The notes: generated from the sequence alone by a model not told the origin. A stretch of 64,000 nt of DNA from Rhynochetos jubatus (GCA_027574665.1 CM050657.1:24964700-25028699), one strand, 5' to 3'; shown: positions 10,576-26,040, counted from the stretch's first letter. A program made the numbers and translations.

Positions 10576-13500
10576 CTCAAGTATCTAGATTTCACCTATT
10601 AATACTCTTGCTCCTGGGGTTTTTTACATTTTGAGTAAGCAAGATAGTGGACTTCTAAGACTTAAAAAACTTGAAAAATCCAAATTAGACACTGTATCAG
10701 CTGGGGTTATCAGATTCTGCTTACCTGCATCAGTGGAATTTTTGTCCCTTTACATATTATTCTCCCCTTCTTCTCCCATAGTTCTCAGTAAATATCTAGC
10801 CTTAAACTAAGGCTTTCATTCAGTCAACGAGCGCAGATCAATAACTAGATGAAACAATACATGTGTTGCTGGTGTAATGTACTTCACGCATTGATTTGTT
10901 AACTCGGTAAAGTAGTTTGGATCTTTTGGTACAGAGGATGAGATGGGAAGGAAAGCCACTCATTAGCCCCTCTGACTCGACAAGTACAATCAACTCAGAT
11001 TATCTATTAGCAGTTTGTCTGTGAATAAACAGTACCATGGGTGAAGCAGGTCCCAAGATGGCCTGACACAAAGGCAGCTGGATTGGAAAAGCAGCTGAGG
11101 TGCACTGCCAAATAAATACAGGTGCCCTAACTCCCCGACCTGCCAAGAAGCAAAGCAGATGTGTTTGCAGAGCACAGAATTCAGGCTAGTCAAGGCTGCT
11201 GTGCCTGAGCCGGTTTCGGTATAAAACCAGGCTGGGTATTTCCGTACAATGCTCCGTGCACTCGTGTTTTGCGCAGCTTATTAGCACAGACCGTGCTGTC
11301 TGTAGCAAATGAGGATCGTCTCCACTCATAGTTCTTGGGATGCTTTTCGTTACCCATCTCTGGATGCTTTTGCATTGTTCTTCCCAGCAACTACTAAAAG
11401 CCCCTGGAGAATCCAAGATACCAAAGCCCCTCAATTATCCTCAAAACTGGAGAGTTGACTATTGAAAATAATCTCATAGGTTTTGTAAGTGGGCAGGCTG
11501 GTCTCTAACGCTCGCTGGATTTTTTTCTTCCCTGCTTCTCTGAAAGTATTTGTGCATTGTGCCTCACTGGTACTGTTGATGAAACGCCCTTGGTTCTTGT
11601 AAAGGGGTTTTCTTATCCAGAAACAGGCTTCTGCTTATGTGGGCAGTGAATCACGGGCAGTGTCATTAGGAACTGAATTGAAATCTCTGGAGTGCATCAC
11701 AACCGGGCTTTGCCAGTCTTTGCTACTTAAGCCATTGTCAGACCCTGTGTGTCCAGTTGAAATTTCTATTACACTATCCAGATTTAATAGCTGCTATTAA
11801 TACAACTTATGCTTCATTAAGCATGAATTCAAAGCGAACCAGACTCTGAAGCCCTGGTTCAATAAAGTGCTGAAGGACAAACAGAACAACTATTTTTATT
11901 CCTAAAAGTGTCAGCAGGATGGAAAAGAATATCTGTTTCCACTGTATATCTACCTCAGAACCAAGTGGCTCTTTTAGAATGACAATTCCTTTGCAGATTG
12001 ATTTTTTTTTTTCTTTAAAGAGATTTTTTCAGGCTTAGAAAAAAGAACAATGAATACTGCACTGAAATACATACTTATTCTAGTCTCAAAATTTTCTTAC
12101 AAGCTTGTAGCATAAAACCTGCTAGTTGAAAGAGAAAGTCCTTCTAACTTGCCTCACACTTGTAGGTGCAACTGAGGTACCTTCAGCTGAATGGGTCCGC
12201 TTTCACCATCTGCCCATTGCCGGATATGCCATACCCTCCCGCAGTCATATTAAGATGCCTGATGTCAGGCAGACATCCCAGAAGAGGTCTGTGCCGCATA
12301 CTGCACAGCAAGCACACCCTGTAAGCAGCTGTGCCGTGCCATCCTCCGGCCATGTGGATGTACAGGCCACGGGTCAGTGAGCAGGCTGCATTGGCCTGGC
12401 CTGTGCTTTCATGGACAGTACAGACGTGTCATGTATTATCTAACATCGATGCTCATATCAAAGGCCACAAATCGACACAGAATCAAGTTACAGCGAGAGG
12501 GGCAGCTCTGGTTCATCATAGTGATTGCTTTTATATAATAGAGGGGAAATGTAGCTGTAACTGAAGGCAGTAGTGTATGCTCATCTCAGGGACAAGGTTC
12601 ACGGGAAGACCCCCTAAAAGTGTGAGCCTTCATTCTAGCTTCATATCTCTCTCCTTATTCCAAAGCATATTCAAAACTGGGTCAGATTTATGTCTGTGAG
12701 AGTCTCAGCACTACACTAACAATCTGCCACTCTTTGGAAGTTATCACAGGACAGCTAGTTACCTTGAAGTAATGTATTTCTGCTCTCACACATCCAGTGG
12801 GATAAGTGGAACGCTGCCCCTCAGTATCACCTTGGTTAGGGCCCATAAGAGCATACGAAGAAAGAGGAACTAATATCAAAAGGTGGCAATTTACAGAAAG
12901 ACAGAGGTCCTAGTATGAAGGAGGTAGGATACCGAGGGAGTGGTGGGAGAGGGAGAAGCTGGTTAAAAGGAGGGTATGAAGGCAAGGTCTGTGAGGCAAG
13001 TGACACATGGATTGGGTGCATTAAGTATGGTAATTAGTGCTGTGCAGTGTAAGACTCTGATCGATGATGCCTCATTAGGGTTGGCAGGCACCAGACACTT
13101 GTTTAAGTGCATTCATTTTGTGCAACTCCAGTTTGCAGGAGCTGTGATTGACTTGCAGGGTTACATGAAGAGGCTATTCAAATGCCAAGTCTGCTTCCAG
13201 AAACTCAGCTTTTGCAAATGTGAGAAAAACAGTGAGACTTCTCTGAGTTACATCTAACTTCCTTTTTTTTGCAAGCCAAGGACAGATTTATGTTCTACTT
13301 TAATGGAATAATTAACTCAAAGCATTCCTACTTCATTGGTTTTGTAGAGGGATCGTTGACCCTTAATGGCTCAAAGACCAGTATTTTCTGATGTACTCTG
13401 TTTCATTGTTGTATACCAAATCCTAGCACCCAAGACTAATTTTGTCTTCCTTCTATCACACATTTGTTACGATCATGCCTGCTTGAATTCTTCCTTTCTG

Positions 13501-16500
13501 ATTAGACAAATGTCACCTGTACCTCCTGTCAAGCTCCTTGGCTACATAAACACTCTAAGACGACACAGCCTTTTTTACCCATTGTACAGCAGCGAGGCGG
13601 GTAGTCTAGCAATATTTCAAGTCTCAATTGTTTGAGCCTTCTTATTATAGTATGTTACTCATTCCAGAAGTCCCTCATTCCAAGTCCTTCACTCAGGTTG
13701 TCTTTTCTACAATCTCTAGTATTAACTCCACAGTTACCTAAGCTTTTCAAATAAGTAAAACTTGAAACAGAATGTGATTATATAGAGTGCCAAGGTCCCA
13801 GTTACTCCGTGGCAAAGCTTGACAGAACTCCCCTAATAGTGTATTTTGTCCACATCAACCTGTATCAAGAACAGGTTTTACAAGAAACATGGAAGTTAAC
13901 AAAGAGAAGCAGTAAGCTGCAAATAGGAAAGGTTCTATAGAATGGAAAGGAATACCACCCAGTTGGGAAAAATGTGCAGAAAATGATGGTAGGAGAGAAA
14001 CTAACCCTTCAGGATAGACTGCCCCAGGAAAAGCTGCTCTCCCCTCCCCAAGGAGCTAATACTACTCAATCATCTTCCCACTACTGAACTTCCAGATTAT
14101 TAACTATCAGAAAAACAGGGAATCTTTTTCCCTATTAACATTTTGTATCATGAATTGCATAGAATTTGAAATGGTTACACATAGCACAGGGACATGTTTC
14201 TACATAGTTTAAACCCACAGTATTCTTTAAAACATAGTTATTCATCCTCCTGGGCCTGCATCCACTCTACCCACAGAAACTATTTTAGAACGAGTTACTG
14301 ACATTAAACACCATTCAGGTTCTGTGCCAGAACAGCTTTGCTGCCCACATGTGATGGCCTGGGGAAGTCAATCCAGGACTCGGCTCTCTGGCTGTGTTTC
14401 CATGGCACAACACGGTGCTGGGGTGAGCTACTTGAACAAGCCTGAACAAATCAGCTTGCCTACACAGACCTTCCACCGCAGGGGTAACTAACAGATCTCT
14501 GTGACCTGTGCACAGATTTGAACTGTACAGAGCAATATTCTGGAAAGAAAACAGGCAGAGATCACAGGAGTTACATCAGACAACTAAGTGGAATGAGTAC
14601 AAAGAATTTTGGGGGTATACCAGAAATTCTTAGCAATTTTTAAAAATTGTAGCCTATCACCTTCTTAGCTATTACCCAGGCAATTTTTAGAATTTTTAGC
14701 GTACAGAATAGTTGAGGTGATTTCTGGAGTAGAGACGTGAAAGGGATTTTTGAAGAAGCCAAAATTTTGAAAGTATGTGGCTCTTTCACACCAAGGCTTG
14801 GCCAGCCTGTGCATAAACACTCAGTTCTCAAATGCATCAGAAAAGAAATGAGTAACTGTCCTAAAGAATATGGTGGTACTGAGCAAACCTACAGAAATTA
14901 ATTCCTGTGGGAAATTTTTGCACAGATTTTTAAAACCACCCCTTGAGATTTGCCAGCAGAGATATAATTATTCATCATCTTCTGAAGGATGATTAAAAAA
15001 AAAATATCTACAAAAAAGAGCAATTGCTCTTTATTACACACAGTAGCTGTTTGGAACAAATTCAATAGAATCCTCTTGGTTATTCTTAATTGGTTCCACA
15101 GGATGCTCCCATAAGGGAAACATTTTTGAGCCAAATTCCACTGAGATCTTTTCATCATGTTTGCATAAGCCTGATCATACATCATTACTGAAAGGCTGTT
15201 ATATTTCTAGCCCTAAGTCTAATGTAAAGCATTTTTTTGTTTGACATTTCTTATGCTAAGCCTTAGATACAAGAAAAGACGACAAGCAGCTCATAGGCAC
15301 GATACACACGGTATTTGAAAAGCTACTTGGGCTTGAAGTAAGAGAATATGTAGCAAACATCCTACGATTTGTACGTGAAAGAATGAAATCATGAGGCAAA
15401 TTTACAGGCGAAGAGTACCCCTATTAATTCAACAGCGCTCTAATCACTTTCACAGCTCACACTCATATTTATTATGCATTGCTTGGAACTACTTATTTTG
15501 AGAGGGAAAATTACACCTTGCAGAAACCTCTACTTTATTACTAAGATAACTATTTTTCTTTCCTACTCACTTCTGCTCTGACAATTAAATAATTAACTCC
15601 TTTTTTCCATTTTCTCATGACAACCAAACATTAAGATTACTCAGTAGATACATGAAGGAACTGCAGCTAACCCACATTGTTCAGTTCACATGGCAGACAG
15701 TCTCACAGTTAGCAGATCCCTGGAGCTTGGTATGGGTCTATAGAAGGACAGGACTTGCCTAAAAGGATCTGAAGTTCTGGATCTAAACAGGTTATCCTCG
15801 AAGCCCAGATGCCAGCTGTACTATTTGCTTGTAAGTCCTGGTATAGAGGCGTGCCAAGAAAGAAACGGAGGTATGAAGATACAATTCATGGGTCAATAAT
15901 ACATCTTGTTGGTGAAGATCTAGGTAAATCGGTGAACATTAATTCCCAAAGTACCCAATACTTCCTGCTTTCTTTATGGGTCTAAAACCTTCATAAATTT
16001 GGTGATTAATACTCAGCTGTAAAAGTCCTTTCTCAGGGGTAAGCCACATGATCCCAAGTGCCAGAACAACCAGCAAATTGCCACTCATCCATCAGCTGCA
16101 GAGTAAAATAATCAGAATGCTTAGTGCTGAAAGCACACGTATGGACACGTTCATACGCCTTAGCGGACAGATGATAACTTTAAGCCATGGTAAATGAATT
16201 ACCTGTTCAGACACTAATGTTGAGACAAATACTTTTTTCAGACTGTGAGGATAAGGAATAAACAAACATCAAGAACACTTCTAAACAGATGTTCTCATGG
16301 AGGGTTGGAAATGCAATATGGAACAACTGAAACCAATTGATAAACTGCTTGATCGGGAATAGTCTTCCAGTTCAAAAGACACTACTTGACACGATGATGT
16401 CAGCAGCAGAACAAAGAAACTTAAATAATGTACACTAAAGCAGAAGTTTTTCCTCAATAGTGTGAGTGTAATAGGGGATCAAACACATTTGCCTGCAGGG

Positions 16501-19500
16501 ACACCAACAACGTGAGAGCACCGCTCTAGCTGCCAATGCAAAGCCGTACAAAAGGGCAGAGAATCAGCACCAGTGTATCCATACCATATCTGAAAGGGAT
16601 CACTCCCCACATAGAATTTAAAACTGCACGCCTTATGTTTACTTGGCCCTACCAATAAAAGACACAGAACACAACTCTCCCCTTCCCCCGTCCCAAATCA
16701 AAACAAACCAAAATCTAGGTACTGTTTCTTAATCCAGGAGAAAGAGCATAAGAAAAAAACCGTTCTTGTCATTTTGTTTAGTGCAGGGTTTAAAGACAAG
16801 AAAAAACCCAAAGAGGTAATGTACCACACAGTATGAAGCTTCAATAAAACAGTGCAGAGGAGCATATGATCATCTTTATACTGTACATGAACTTAATTTT
16901 TCCAATCTCTAAGGCTCTACTAAAAGATTTTCTCATAGAGAAAGTTTTGTTCTCTTGGGTACGAATTTTCAATTGCTAGGATTTTTCTCTCACTACCTCA
17001 GGGATAATTATCTTCTCTAGCCACTGATATAGTGTCTGCTTTTGAATCTTCCACTTCTTTGACCAAGGAGTTTAATTTAATAGAAAAAGTGTAATGTTCC
17101 CTTCCAGGGATTTTCAATAATGGTTTAATTTCATTTGTCTAGGAGGTGATCAAGTCCAGCAGTTCTGTAGAATATCTCTTTTCTGTAGCTGTCATGAAGA
17201 TCAGCCTGCTGGAGATTATATCCTGACCTGCCTTTGACCATGCTGTGGGGTGGAGGGCTGCGCAGACTGCACAGAAACCTGCAGGCAGGAGCAAGCTGTA
17301 GCAAGCATAGTGCTGCTATGAGCTCACAGAACACAAATGCCCTGTGTGAAGTAGATGATATAACCCCTTCCTCTTTTCCCTGGTCACTCCCGTGATGGCT
17401 GTAATATCACGTTTCCTACCACCAGAGGAAAAGCTAGTGCAGTGGTGATTCCATGGATGTGATTTCTGAAGACGTAGGAAAGCTCAGGGTTCATTGAACA
17501 AATCATAACATCAAGAGCCATTAAGTAGACAGCTATTGTCTCCAGTTCAAGAATTCTTCGGTTTGCAAAGCTCTGCAGGCTAGAAGACTATTCAGATAAA
17601 ACCACGCATTTGCATTTCCTATATTCTTGCCTAGCCCTATGGTTTTGGCTAATGTTTGAGACAGAGTATGCACAAAACTGGACCCTGCATTGACCACACA
17701 TGACCACAATTCTTTATGATCTTATGTGAGCACTTATTTGGATAGTCATTTGTCACTAACTTCAATAATGTCATTAAGAATTTAGCTCTGGAAGGAAAGA
17801 AGATAGCTGGAATCATCACCCCAACCATGGAGCTCAAAGAGAATTCAGCCCTCCTTTCCTCCCCACAAGTTTCGGCTGCAGACTGAAGCCTATCTGGCAT
17901 CCACAGTGAGTGCTGGATTTCTATGGATCAAGTTAATTTTAAACCAGTTCTTCACTAGTGTAGTTTAAAAAAAACTTGAATGATTTTAGAAATGGAATTA
18001 TTTTGATGTTCCTATGAGTCTCGGTATATATCATTCCAACTAAACACCACAGCTGAACTCATGAACCAGGACACCTTGGGGATTTGGAATCTCAAGAATA
18101 TTTGCATTATTTTTAGGGATTTTCTTTTCTCCTTTTCACTCTCACTGTGTTTTAATACTGACTAAATTACATATGTTCTGTGCTTTATTCAAATCATCCA
18201 ACTTTTCTTCCTTAGCCTGGATGATGAAGACCTGATCACAGACCTAATGAAAATGATTCTATAGTGAATTCTACAACTGCTTGGGGACTCAGATTAGCAC
18301 ACCTAGTGAGGCTTTCAATAGCATCTAGGAGCCTAATTCTGATAGGGATCTATCTGTCAAAACAACTTTATAAATTTGGCCCATAAAAGCTTGCCCATTG
18401 ACTTTAATGAACAGAGACTCATATCATTAAAGAGATGAAGAAAGAAAATGCACTATATAGTAGAAAGTTGATAAAATATTACAATTACAGCCACATCTTA
18501 GTAACTGAACTGCTTGCAAATCCATGCTCCTTTTGTACTTATTCATTTCTCCTGAGCTCCATCCTTTCTATTTTGCTTCATGTTCCCTAAGTGGTTTTGA
18601 AAACTTCCAGCCTAAGGCAGCCAGACAGTCCCTGCAGGGACTCCTTTTATAAGGAGGCTTGATCATCTCTTGATGACATGGAGTCTAATTAGCAAATCAG
18701 GTAAGGGTGGGCAGGGCAGCAGGGGCAAAACCCATTGGAAGCAACCAGTTCTTGATTAATTTTCTTGGGAAAAGAAAAATTACCTTTATTTTATTTTTTC
18801 TTTTCCACAAAGAGTCTGCTTTATCTGAAGTGCCCTGTACCATTAACTAATTAAACTTATGGTTTCAACTAGATCTCAAACTAACCTGCTTAATCCTAGC
18901 TGAAGGAAAACTCCCTAGCAAATTTGTGCTATTCAGTTATTTAACTGTCTTAAAATCAGAAACTTTGGAATCTGTGTCGTAGCATAATTGTTAGGATTAT
19001 TATTACTAGCAATGTGTGTTATCCACTCAATTGATAATATTTTATTGTAGAAATTAATTTAGGATTTATGCTGTTTGTACTGAAAAATGTTTTCCACTGC
19101 ACCCCTTTGTTCTAGTCTATAGGTAGTATCAGGGTTGTTCTGTAGTGCTGTCACTGGAACGAAGTATTCCTGACAAACCACCTTAACACTGCAATCTCTA
19201 AAGCGGATGGAGTCAGACGGACTTAATACTATCTCCACTACTTCATTTCTGTCCTGCAGAATAGCCTTTCAAGTGGCCAGATTTAGTAAGCACATGGGAG
19301 TTTCTCTCGGTCCAAAGGACCCAAGCACATTACTTAACTCTTCCAGAGAACCCTAGTTTGGAGAATATCTCAGTAGAGACAGTAGCAGCATCTAAGTCTT
19401 CAAACTACTTTTCAAGGACTAGAAAAGTGAAAGATGGAGGACAATATAAAGAAGACACACAGCTATTTTTATCTTCCCTTTCAGGTACTGCAACAGTGGA

Positions 19501-22500
19501 AAAAGTCCGAGTTCTAAGATCTGGCCATATTTAATTTCCTGGAATCTTTCTATTCCAGTTTTCTCTGGTGCCAGAAAAAATAGTAAATTCATAAGAGGCA
19601 AGCAGAACTTGGTATTTAAAATGCATTTATTAGAAAGGGAAATGCCAGTTATCCTTTCATCAGTGTGAAAGCGTAAAACCCTACTACCTAAAGCTGGTGC
19701 TGTACAATTGCACGTAGGTAAAGACTTCACTACGAATATTCGTCTCAACTTTCCGTGATTTTTCTTACGCTCTTTTCTCACTCTGCTTTTGTGTTCGGAA
19801 TAGGATTTGTACTGAAGTCAAACAAAATGGCATGTCACTGGTATGAATGATCACAGAACCTAAAGTTTAAACTTGCACATGCATACATTTGCCCTAGAAA
19901 TCCTAGAAATGCATTTATCTAATCAAGCAAAAGTGTCATATGCATTCTCAAAAGAAAAAAAAAGAGAAAAAACAGTTTTAGCATAGAAATTCATTATCAC
20001 AAGTCCATGGTAAAGAAGAAGGGAACTCTATGCCCATAAGACTAATTGTTTAACAAAATCATGAAGCAAACAGATTCAGGGGAATCAAGGTTACTGAAAG
20101 GTATCCCTTATGCATAGCAGAAAATATTCTGTATAAATGTAGATTACTTTAGCATATTACTCCCTGGAGCTTAGTCACAATATGCTTATGTGTTTTCTTG
20201 CATGGCTGCTTTGGATGACCAATGACCTCTCAAGAAGATTTGCACAAGGGTTGACAACAGCGCTTCACTAATTACTCCTGACATTTTGCATCATGCTGTC
20301 AGCTGTCATGCATGAAGACAAACCTGTTTTCTACTAGAAAATGAGAAACCCCTGTACAATTAGTTCTAAATAACTGTATTAAAAAAAAAAAAAAAAGCTG
20401 TCAAAGCAAGTTAGCTCGCTAGTGATTCCATCTCCAGGCACCATGTTCTTAATTTTGTATACACTCAACAACAAAAATTCAGCAACATCAAATAACACAA
20501 ATTAAGTATAATCAGTATTTCTCACCCAAGAAATTACTGCATGAACACAAAAAAGTTTAGCAGAAGCTATGTTGCACTGGATGGCGGATCCTAAAAAAAC
20601 AGGACGTGCTGATACTGCCCATCTCCAACAACAGAAAATGATAAACCTTATGTAGAACAAGACCAGACAGTTCAGAGTATGTCGACCAGATAAGAACAGA
20701 AACAGAAAAGCTCTCTTCTACAGAGCAGCCGTTCAACTCACACTTCTGTCTGCTTGGGGACTAGGAAAGGGATGTGCTTCAGGCAGGGACACAAGCCTAT
20801 TCCAACGATATTAGAATTCTTAGCTGTGAGACTTGTGCATCAGACTCCTAAGTAAGTAGGATGCCTGTTAGTGAACTTACATGCTCCTTTAAGCAAGCAC
20901 GTGGCTGATATCCTTCTAACTCAGAGCACAGGCAGAGCTAGATCACCTCACGTATCTGATTACAGGGGCATACCTTGTCAGAGTACTGAAGAGATGCACG
21001 TTATCATCCTTAATACCAGAACTTTTGATTGCTGTGGTCAGAAGAAAGAGGATGGGAACTTACGTAGGCAGAAAGTGTTTGATAGCAACAGTGCAGCAGC
21101 TATCAGGTGAAACAGATAAGGAGACAGGAAATGGGGCACAGCTGAAATAATCATGGATCAAAGGGAAATTCAGGAGTACTGTGTCCTACAGGGTAAGCTC
21201 CAGCCATCTTCAGCTGGCTTAACTGCTTGTGGGTCCTTGGTGTGGGAAAGCTAACGCTCCCCACTGAAAGGGAACTGGGCTTCTGGAACAAGCCACATGC
21301 TGTCTGCTCTCTGGACATCTCGTCTTTGTGCACTGTGGGGGAGTAGACGTGGAGAAGGCCCCTCTATACTGCAGTGCTGTGTTTTGGGTGTGCTCGTGCC
21401 AGAAAGCTGAAGGAACAGCCCACCAGCAGAGGTCTTTGAAGAGTCAGAAACAAACCAGCCTGGTGGAATACATAGATTTGGCTGGCTAAGCCAGCAGAAG
21501 CAACACAGCATTTCTTTTTCTCTCCCAGACTCAAGCTTCTAAAAAGCAAAGACAATGTTTTACTGATTTCTTATTTCCCCAGAGATTGCAGGCTGAAATT
21601 GTCAGAGAAAAGCAAATAAAAGTTATGCCTGCATATGACAACTATTGCTGAAAAAAGCAGTAATAAAAAACCGAATGTTTCTTGTAATTTGTTCAATTCC
21701 ATCAGAACACAAGGTATTCGTTCTATTCTGCTCCATGTAACAGACGCATAAAGCTAGAATAAGCCTGTTTGCATCAGACCAAAACCAATAATAATGTCCT
21801 ATAAAATTAATTTCAAGCTTCTTAGGAAAACAAGCCACTTTTTAATAAGTATGTCATGGTGCTAGTTATTTCTCATCATGTTAATAAAAATCAGTTTTGA
21901 AAATCAGGTGTATATTTAAAGAAAGAACAGGCTCATTTTTTGAATGCCATTTACAAGAATAATTTCATACAGCTCATTATGGGACATGTTACTATGTCCC
22001 ATTTCAGTTACTATGCAGATATTTCACCTTTTACTGATATAACAACATAGTATTACTTTTAACTACAAAAGCAACTGATATTTTCCAGTCAATTTGCTCT
22101 GACTTACTACATGTGGATCTGATTTGATTTGCTTTACCTCTGAAGGGGAAAAAAATAATAAAAGATGCTTGGAATATACTATAGTAATAGTGTGAACAAT
22201 ATAGTAACAGAAAATCATCTTTTGGTGAAGCTATAATGTCCCTTATTTGTAGAAATGAAAACCTTGTCTGCCCAAACAAATGGCATTTCGCCTGCCAACA
22301 AGCTATAAAAGTATCAAAAAACCCCAAAAGATAATGAAACATGGGAGAGAATGCCTTCCCTGTGCCGAAGTGAAAAGAAACATAGAAATTTTTAAGACAT
22401 ACTTTCACTGTGTGTATTATTGTTACTCATTTCATCTAACCACATGGCATCTCAGCATTTTCACTAACACTGGAACTCTATTAAAGACAGTTTCTGCCAT

Positions 22501-25500
22501 AAAGACTAAATGCGAAATCTAGGTTAAACATATGTTGTGATTAACCCTGTTCCCTCTGGGAACTAAAACCAAAGGGGCTGTAGGGCTAAACTTTGAGGAC
22601 TTTGCACTCACAAAACTGCTCTAAATTTAGGGGTCCTAAATTTTCAGTCAGAAGCATGTCTCCACAGCAAACTGAAGATGGGCTGCAGCACACGCCTGCT
22701 TAAGCTGTACTTAGCTGTACGGTGACAACAATGAAGATGTAGCAACAGGAAGATAGAATGCATTGACAGCCACAGGCTGCATAGCACAGGGCTCTCAAAG
22801 TAATTGCTGACAACTAAAACAATTCATGCCTGTCCATCTATACTGATGTTGCTACCCATTCTGGCTACGTTTCATTATCCAGTCACGCCTTCATTTCACT
22901 TTGCAGTCATACCTTCTGCAAACCTCAGGTTTTTAGAAGACTATAAGCTTCCTTTTCTCAGCTGCAAAACCAGATTCATTGAAATAAAGAAACTCTTCAA
23001 CCACAGAGGAACAAACAGCTCATCCCTATTTCTGCAGTAGAAGACTTAAAATTACGGCATATAATATAACTCAGTAAAGATGAAGGATTTTCTGGAAAAG
23101 TAATTGTGCTTTGCTATTCCAAATTCGTAAGCTAGACCAATATAGAAGCGATTCAGTAAGAGCACGCACAGCTTCACTAACATTTTCACAGACAGCTCAA
23201 TGAGCAAAGGAGAGAAGGAGAGAAAGCTAACTTCGAAGACCCACGCTAACATGCTACTTCTGGCTTTAAGGCACGTAGGCAAAGAGTGTATGTGTAAACT
23301 GAACAGGAGATGGCCAGAAGATAGCTGGCACCATTTCTTCACTGCTGAAGAGAAAATAGATGGAAACATTACCTCTGCACCTATATTTGAATTTTAGATA
23401 CTAGATGAGAATTTGTCTAGTCCACTTAGTGCTATCAAAATTGCTGCTAACCCCTGCAACTGTAAGCAGACATACCTCAGAAGCTCCCCCCTCATTAGCT
23501 TTCCCATTCATTCTTGCAGATGCCAAAAGGTCTTGGTCATTTGGATCATTATTTAACTTTGTGTAGCACATGTGGCTTCTCACAACCTGAACCAACAGCA
23601 AGACATTGTGGAGCAGATAAAAAATTCTTTCTCTAAATAACAAAAAAATATCCATTATTTATGAATAAGCCAACACTGAAAGAAGAATACTGTATTACAC
23701 CAGTGCTGAAACTAACTTTGAGGTCTTTTGAGCCTGAGCATCTATTGTGTGTTGTATTTTAATTGGAGCTTCATAAAACCTGGCAGTTTTGATTCCCAGG
23801 GGGCATGAGCAAGTATTTTCCTTGGTTTAGATTCAGCCAGTTTCTCGCACAATGCAGGATTTGTTGCAAGTATTTTAACAACAAAAGTTGACATAGGATT
23901 ATATTTTGAAGATATCTGCAGGTGTTCTCTGTAATTTCCAATTTATAATATTTGTCCCAGTTAATGAGATTAGTATAAATAATGGTTTTGTTTGAATAAG
24001 AGCCCACCATCCTGATACCTGCAGAAAAATTGTAAAAAAGCTCCTTCATACCTCTGAGGGTTGTCTTCTGCTACAGAGTGAAATTAAGACCAGAGATGGG
24101 AGATGGCGACTAAGCCAAACTTTCAGGGATTTTTAGGAAATTTTTGACTACATGTCAAGTTTGAGCCTTCATGAAACCATTTGCATTTTACAGACAGAAC
24201 CTGAGGGACAGAATCTGACAATAGGACATCAGAGGTGGGATAAGAACACAAACATTCCTCCTCTTAAACAAGAACATAGGATCATAGCAAACACATCTTG
24301 TACATCTCCTCACATACGTATTTCCACAGGAGTAAGCAGAGAAGCCATGCATATGTATGAGGAATGCACAAAGATTTGAATACAACAACAGGGACGGAAA
24401 AGAACTTCTGACCCAAACTGATCCCATCATCTAGTTCTCCATCTATCCAGTTACATCACCTCTGGTTTACTACACCTTCACCTTCGAATTCCTGAGACAA
24501 AGAATGTTCTGATTGTAACTGAATTGTTTTCTAAGTCATTCACAGAGGCACCTCTGAAAAGTGCTTCTCATCAGTCCTTGTCATGCGAACAGCATATTTG
24601 CTACATTCATTCAGCCAAGCAAAATGCACAGCACTCCTCAAATTAGTCACCGCAGACTATTTCTGGCTACAGATCTTCCAGCTAATTTAGAGATGCAAAT
24701 AAAAACCCTACCCTTGAGCGCTATGTGTGTGGACCCGTGACTCCTCTGGAGTCACCATGTAGATAGACCAACAGATGAATTCTATTCCTTCAACTGCACA
24801 GCTTTTATTCATTTCTGACTGTACAAAATTCAGACAGTAATAGTCTAAACAGAGAAGCAGCCTTAACATTTGTTTGGTGGACTCTTGTACAACATAAGGA
24901 AGTTACTAAGAAGTATAATTTCCTCCTTTTCTCCGTTCCAGAATAGTTTGCTAAAGAATATGTTCAAACAGTAATTGCTTGTATGAAACGCAAGAAAATT
25001 TTGAAATAATTTGTGCTGTGTGACACATCCCTTATGAAGTGAGAGACATGTAATATCCTGGGTGCTATTTTTTAATTAAAGCCAAAGAGCAATCTTGATA
25101 GAATTTTTTTTCTTCCAGTAATGTACAAGTCACCCCCTACAACTAAGTGTTATGAACTAATTACCACTTAGACAACAAGCAACTGCAGACCATGAATACG
25201 ATATGCACTTCTGCACTGAAAAACATGAAAAGGATATGATTGATGGAAAGATCTTTTAAGACAAATTATATCTAATCTCAGTAGGAAGAACTAGCTTCTC
25301 TTCCTTCCATTCCCTTCCCCCCCACCTTTGAAGTTAAGCTTTTGAAAGCCTACTGTGTCAAACAAATATTTAGGGGATCCTCTACCACCGGTACTATGCA
25401 CAGAATGAAAACACTATGAGGAGGTTTATCACCATAATGTTCTCCTTAGCTTATTGGGCATTGCTCTTATAATAGTCTTGTATGCAAAAGGCAAGGAAAT

Positions 25501-25967
25501 CTATTCCCGTTAGTTAGAATAAGTCACTATACAGAAATGAAAAATGCAATTAGTTCAACCCACATTTCTACAACATCTAGCACAGCTTGAAGTACAGAAG
25601 TTTCCCAACAGCATGGATAAGAACACACCAAAATCACATCAGCCCACACATTTTGCCAAAATGAAAGGTGAAACACTTTTAACAACTTTGCTTGATTGAA
25701 AACTGTTATATAATGCTCAGTTGACAGTCAACTTTTTAATTTCTACTTCCTGATCCCATTTGGGCTGTAAATTGGAATGTATGTGAATACAAAGCAAAAA
25801 TAGGTCAATGGCTTTGTGACATTTTTCTTCTGCATGGAGCTACTCAGGCATTTTGGATGTGTATGCACTTTACTGAATCAGGGCAACAATGAAGTCAGTA
25901 TAAAGCCTTAAAAAGCAAATGTAATGGGCAGAGAATTTATGATGAGTACAATAGCCGTGAGGTAGAT
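10576..25967. other. Long repeat-poor non-coding stretch
   Basis: About 15 kb with no recognised exon, RNA gene or clear transposon. An A16 run lies at 20381-20396 and a short perfect hairpin at 21979-22002 (listed separately). The scarcity of recognisable repeats fits either very old transposons or constrained non-coding DNA; sequence reading alone cannot separate these. Confidence 0.5.
21979..22002. repeat. Perfect 9-bp inverted repeat, 6-nt loop
   Basis: ATGGGACAT at 21979-21987 is followed after six bases by its exact reverse complement at 21994-22002. It would fold as a short hairpin in single strands. No function is implied by the surroundings. Confidence 0.85.
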
Positions 25968-26040
25968 TGTCGTTAGGACCGGCATAGCCAGCGAGCTGAG
26001 TTTCTGTCATTAGGACTGGCATAGCCAGTGAGCTAAGTCT
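25968..26040. repeat. Tandem duplication, 37-bp unit, 2 copies
   Basis: Two adjacent copies start at 25968 and 26005. Both contain TTAGGAC-GGCATAGCCAG-GAGCT and differ at only a few bases. The near-identity suggests a fairly recent local duplication. Confidence 0.9.
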
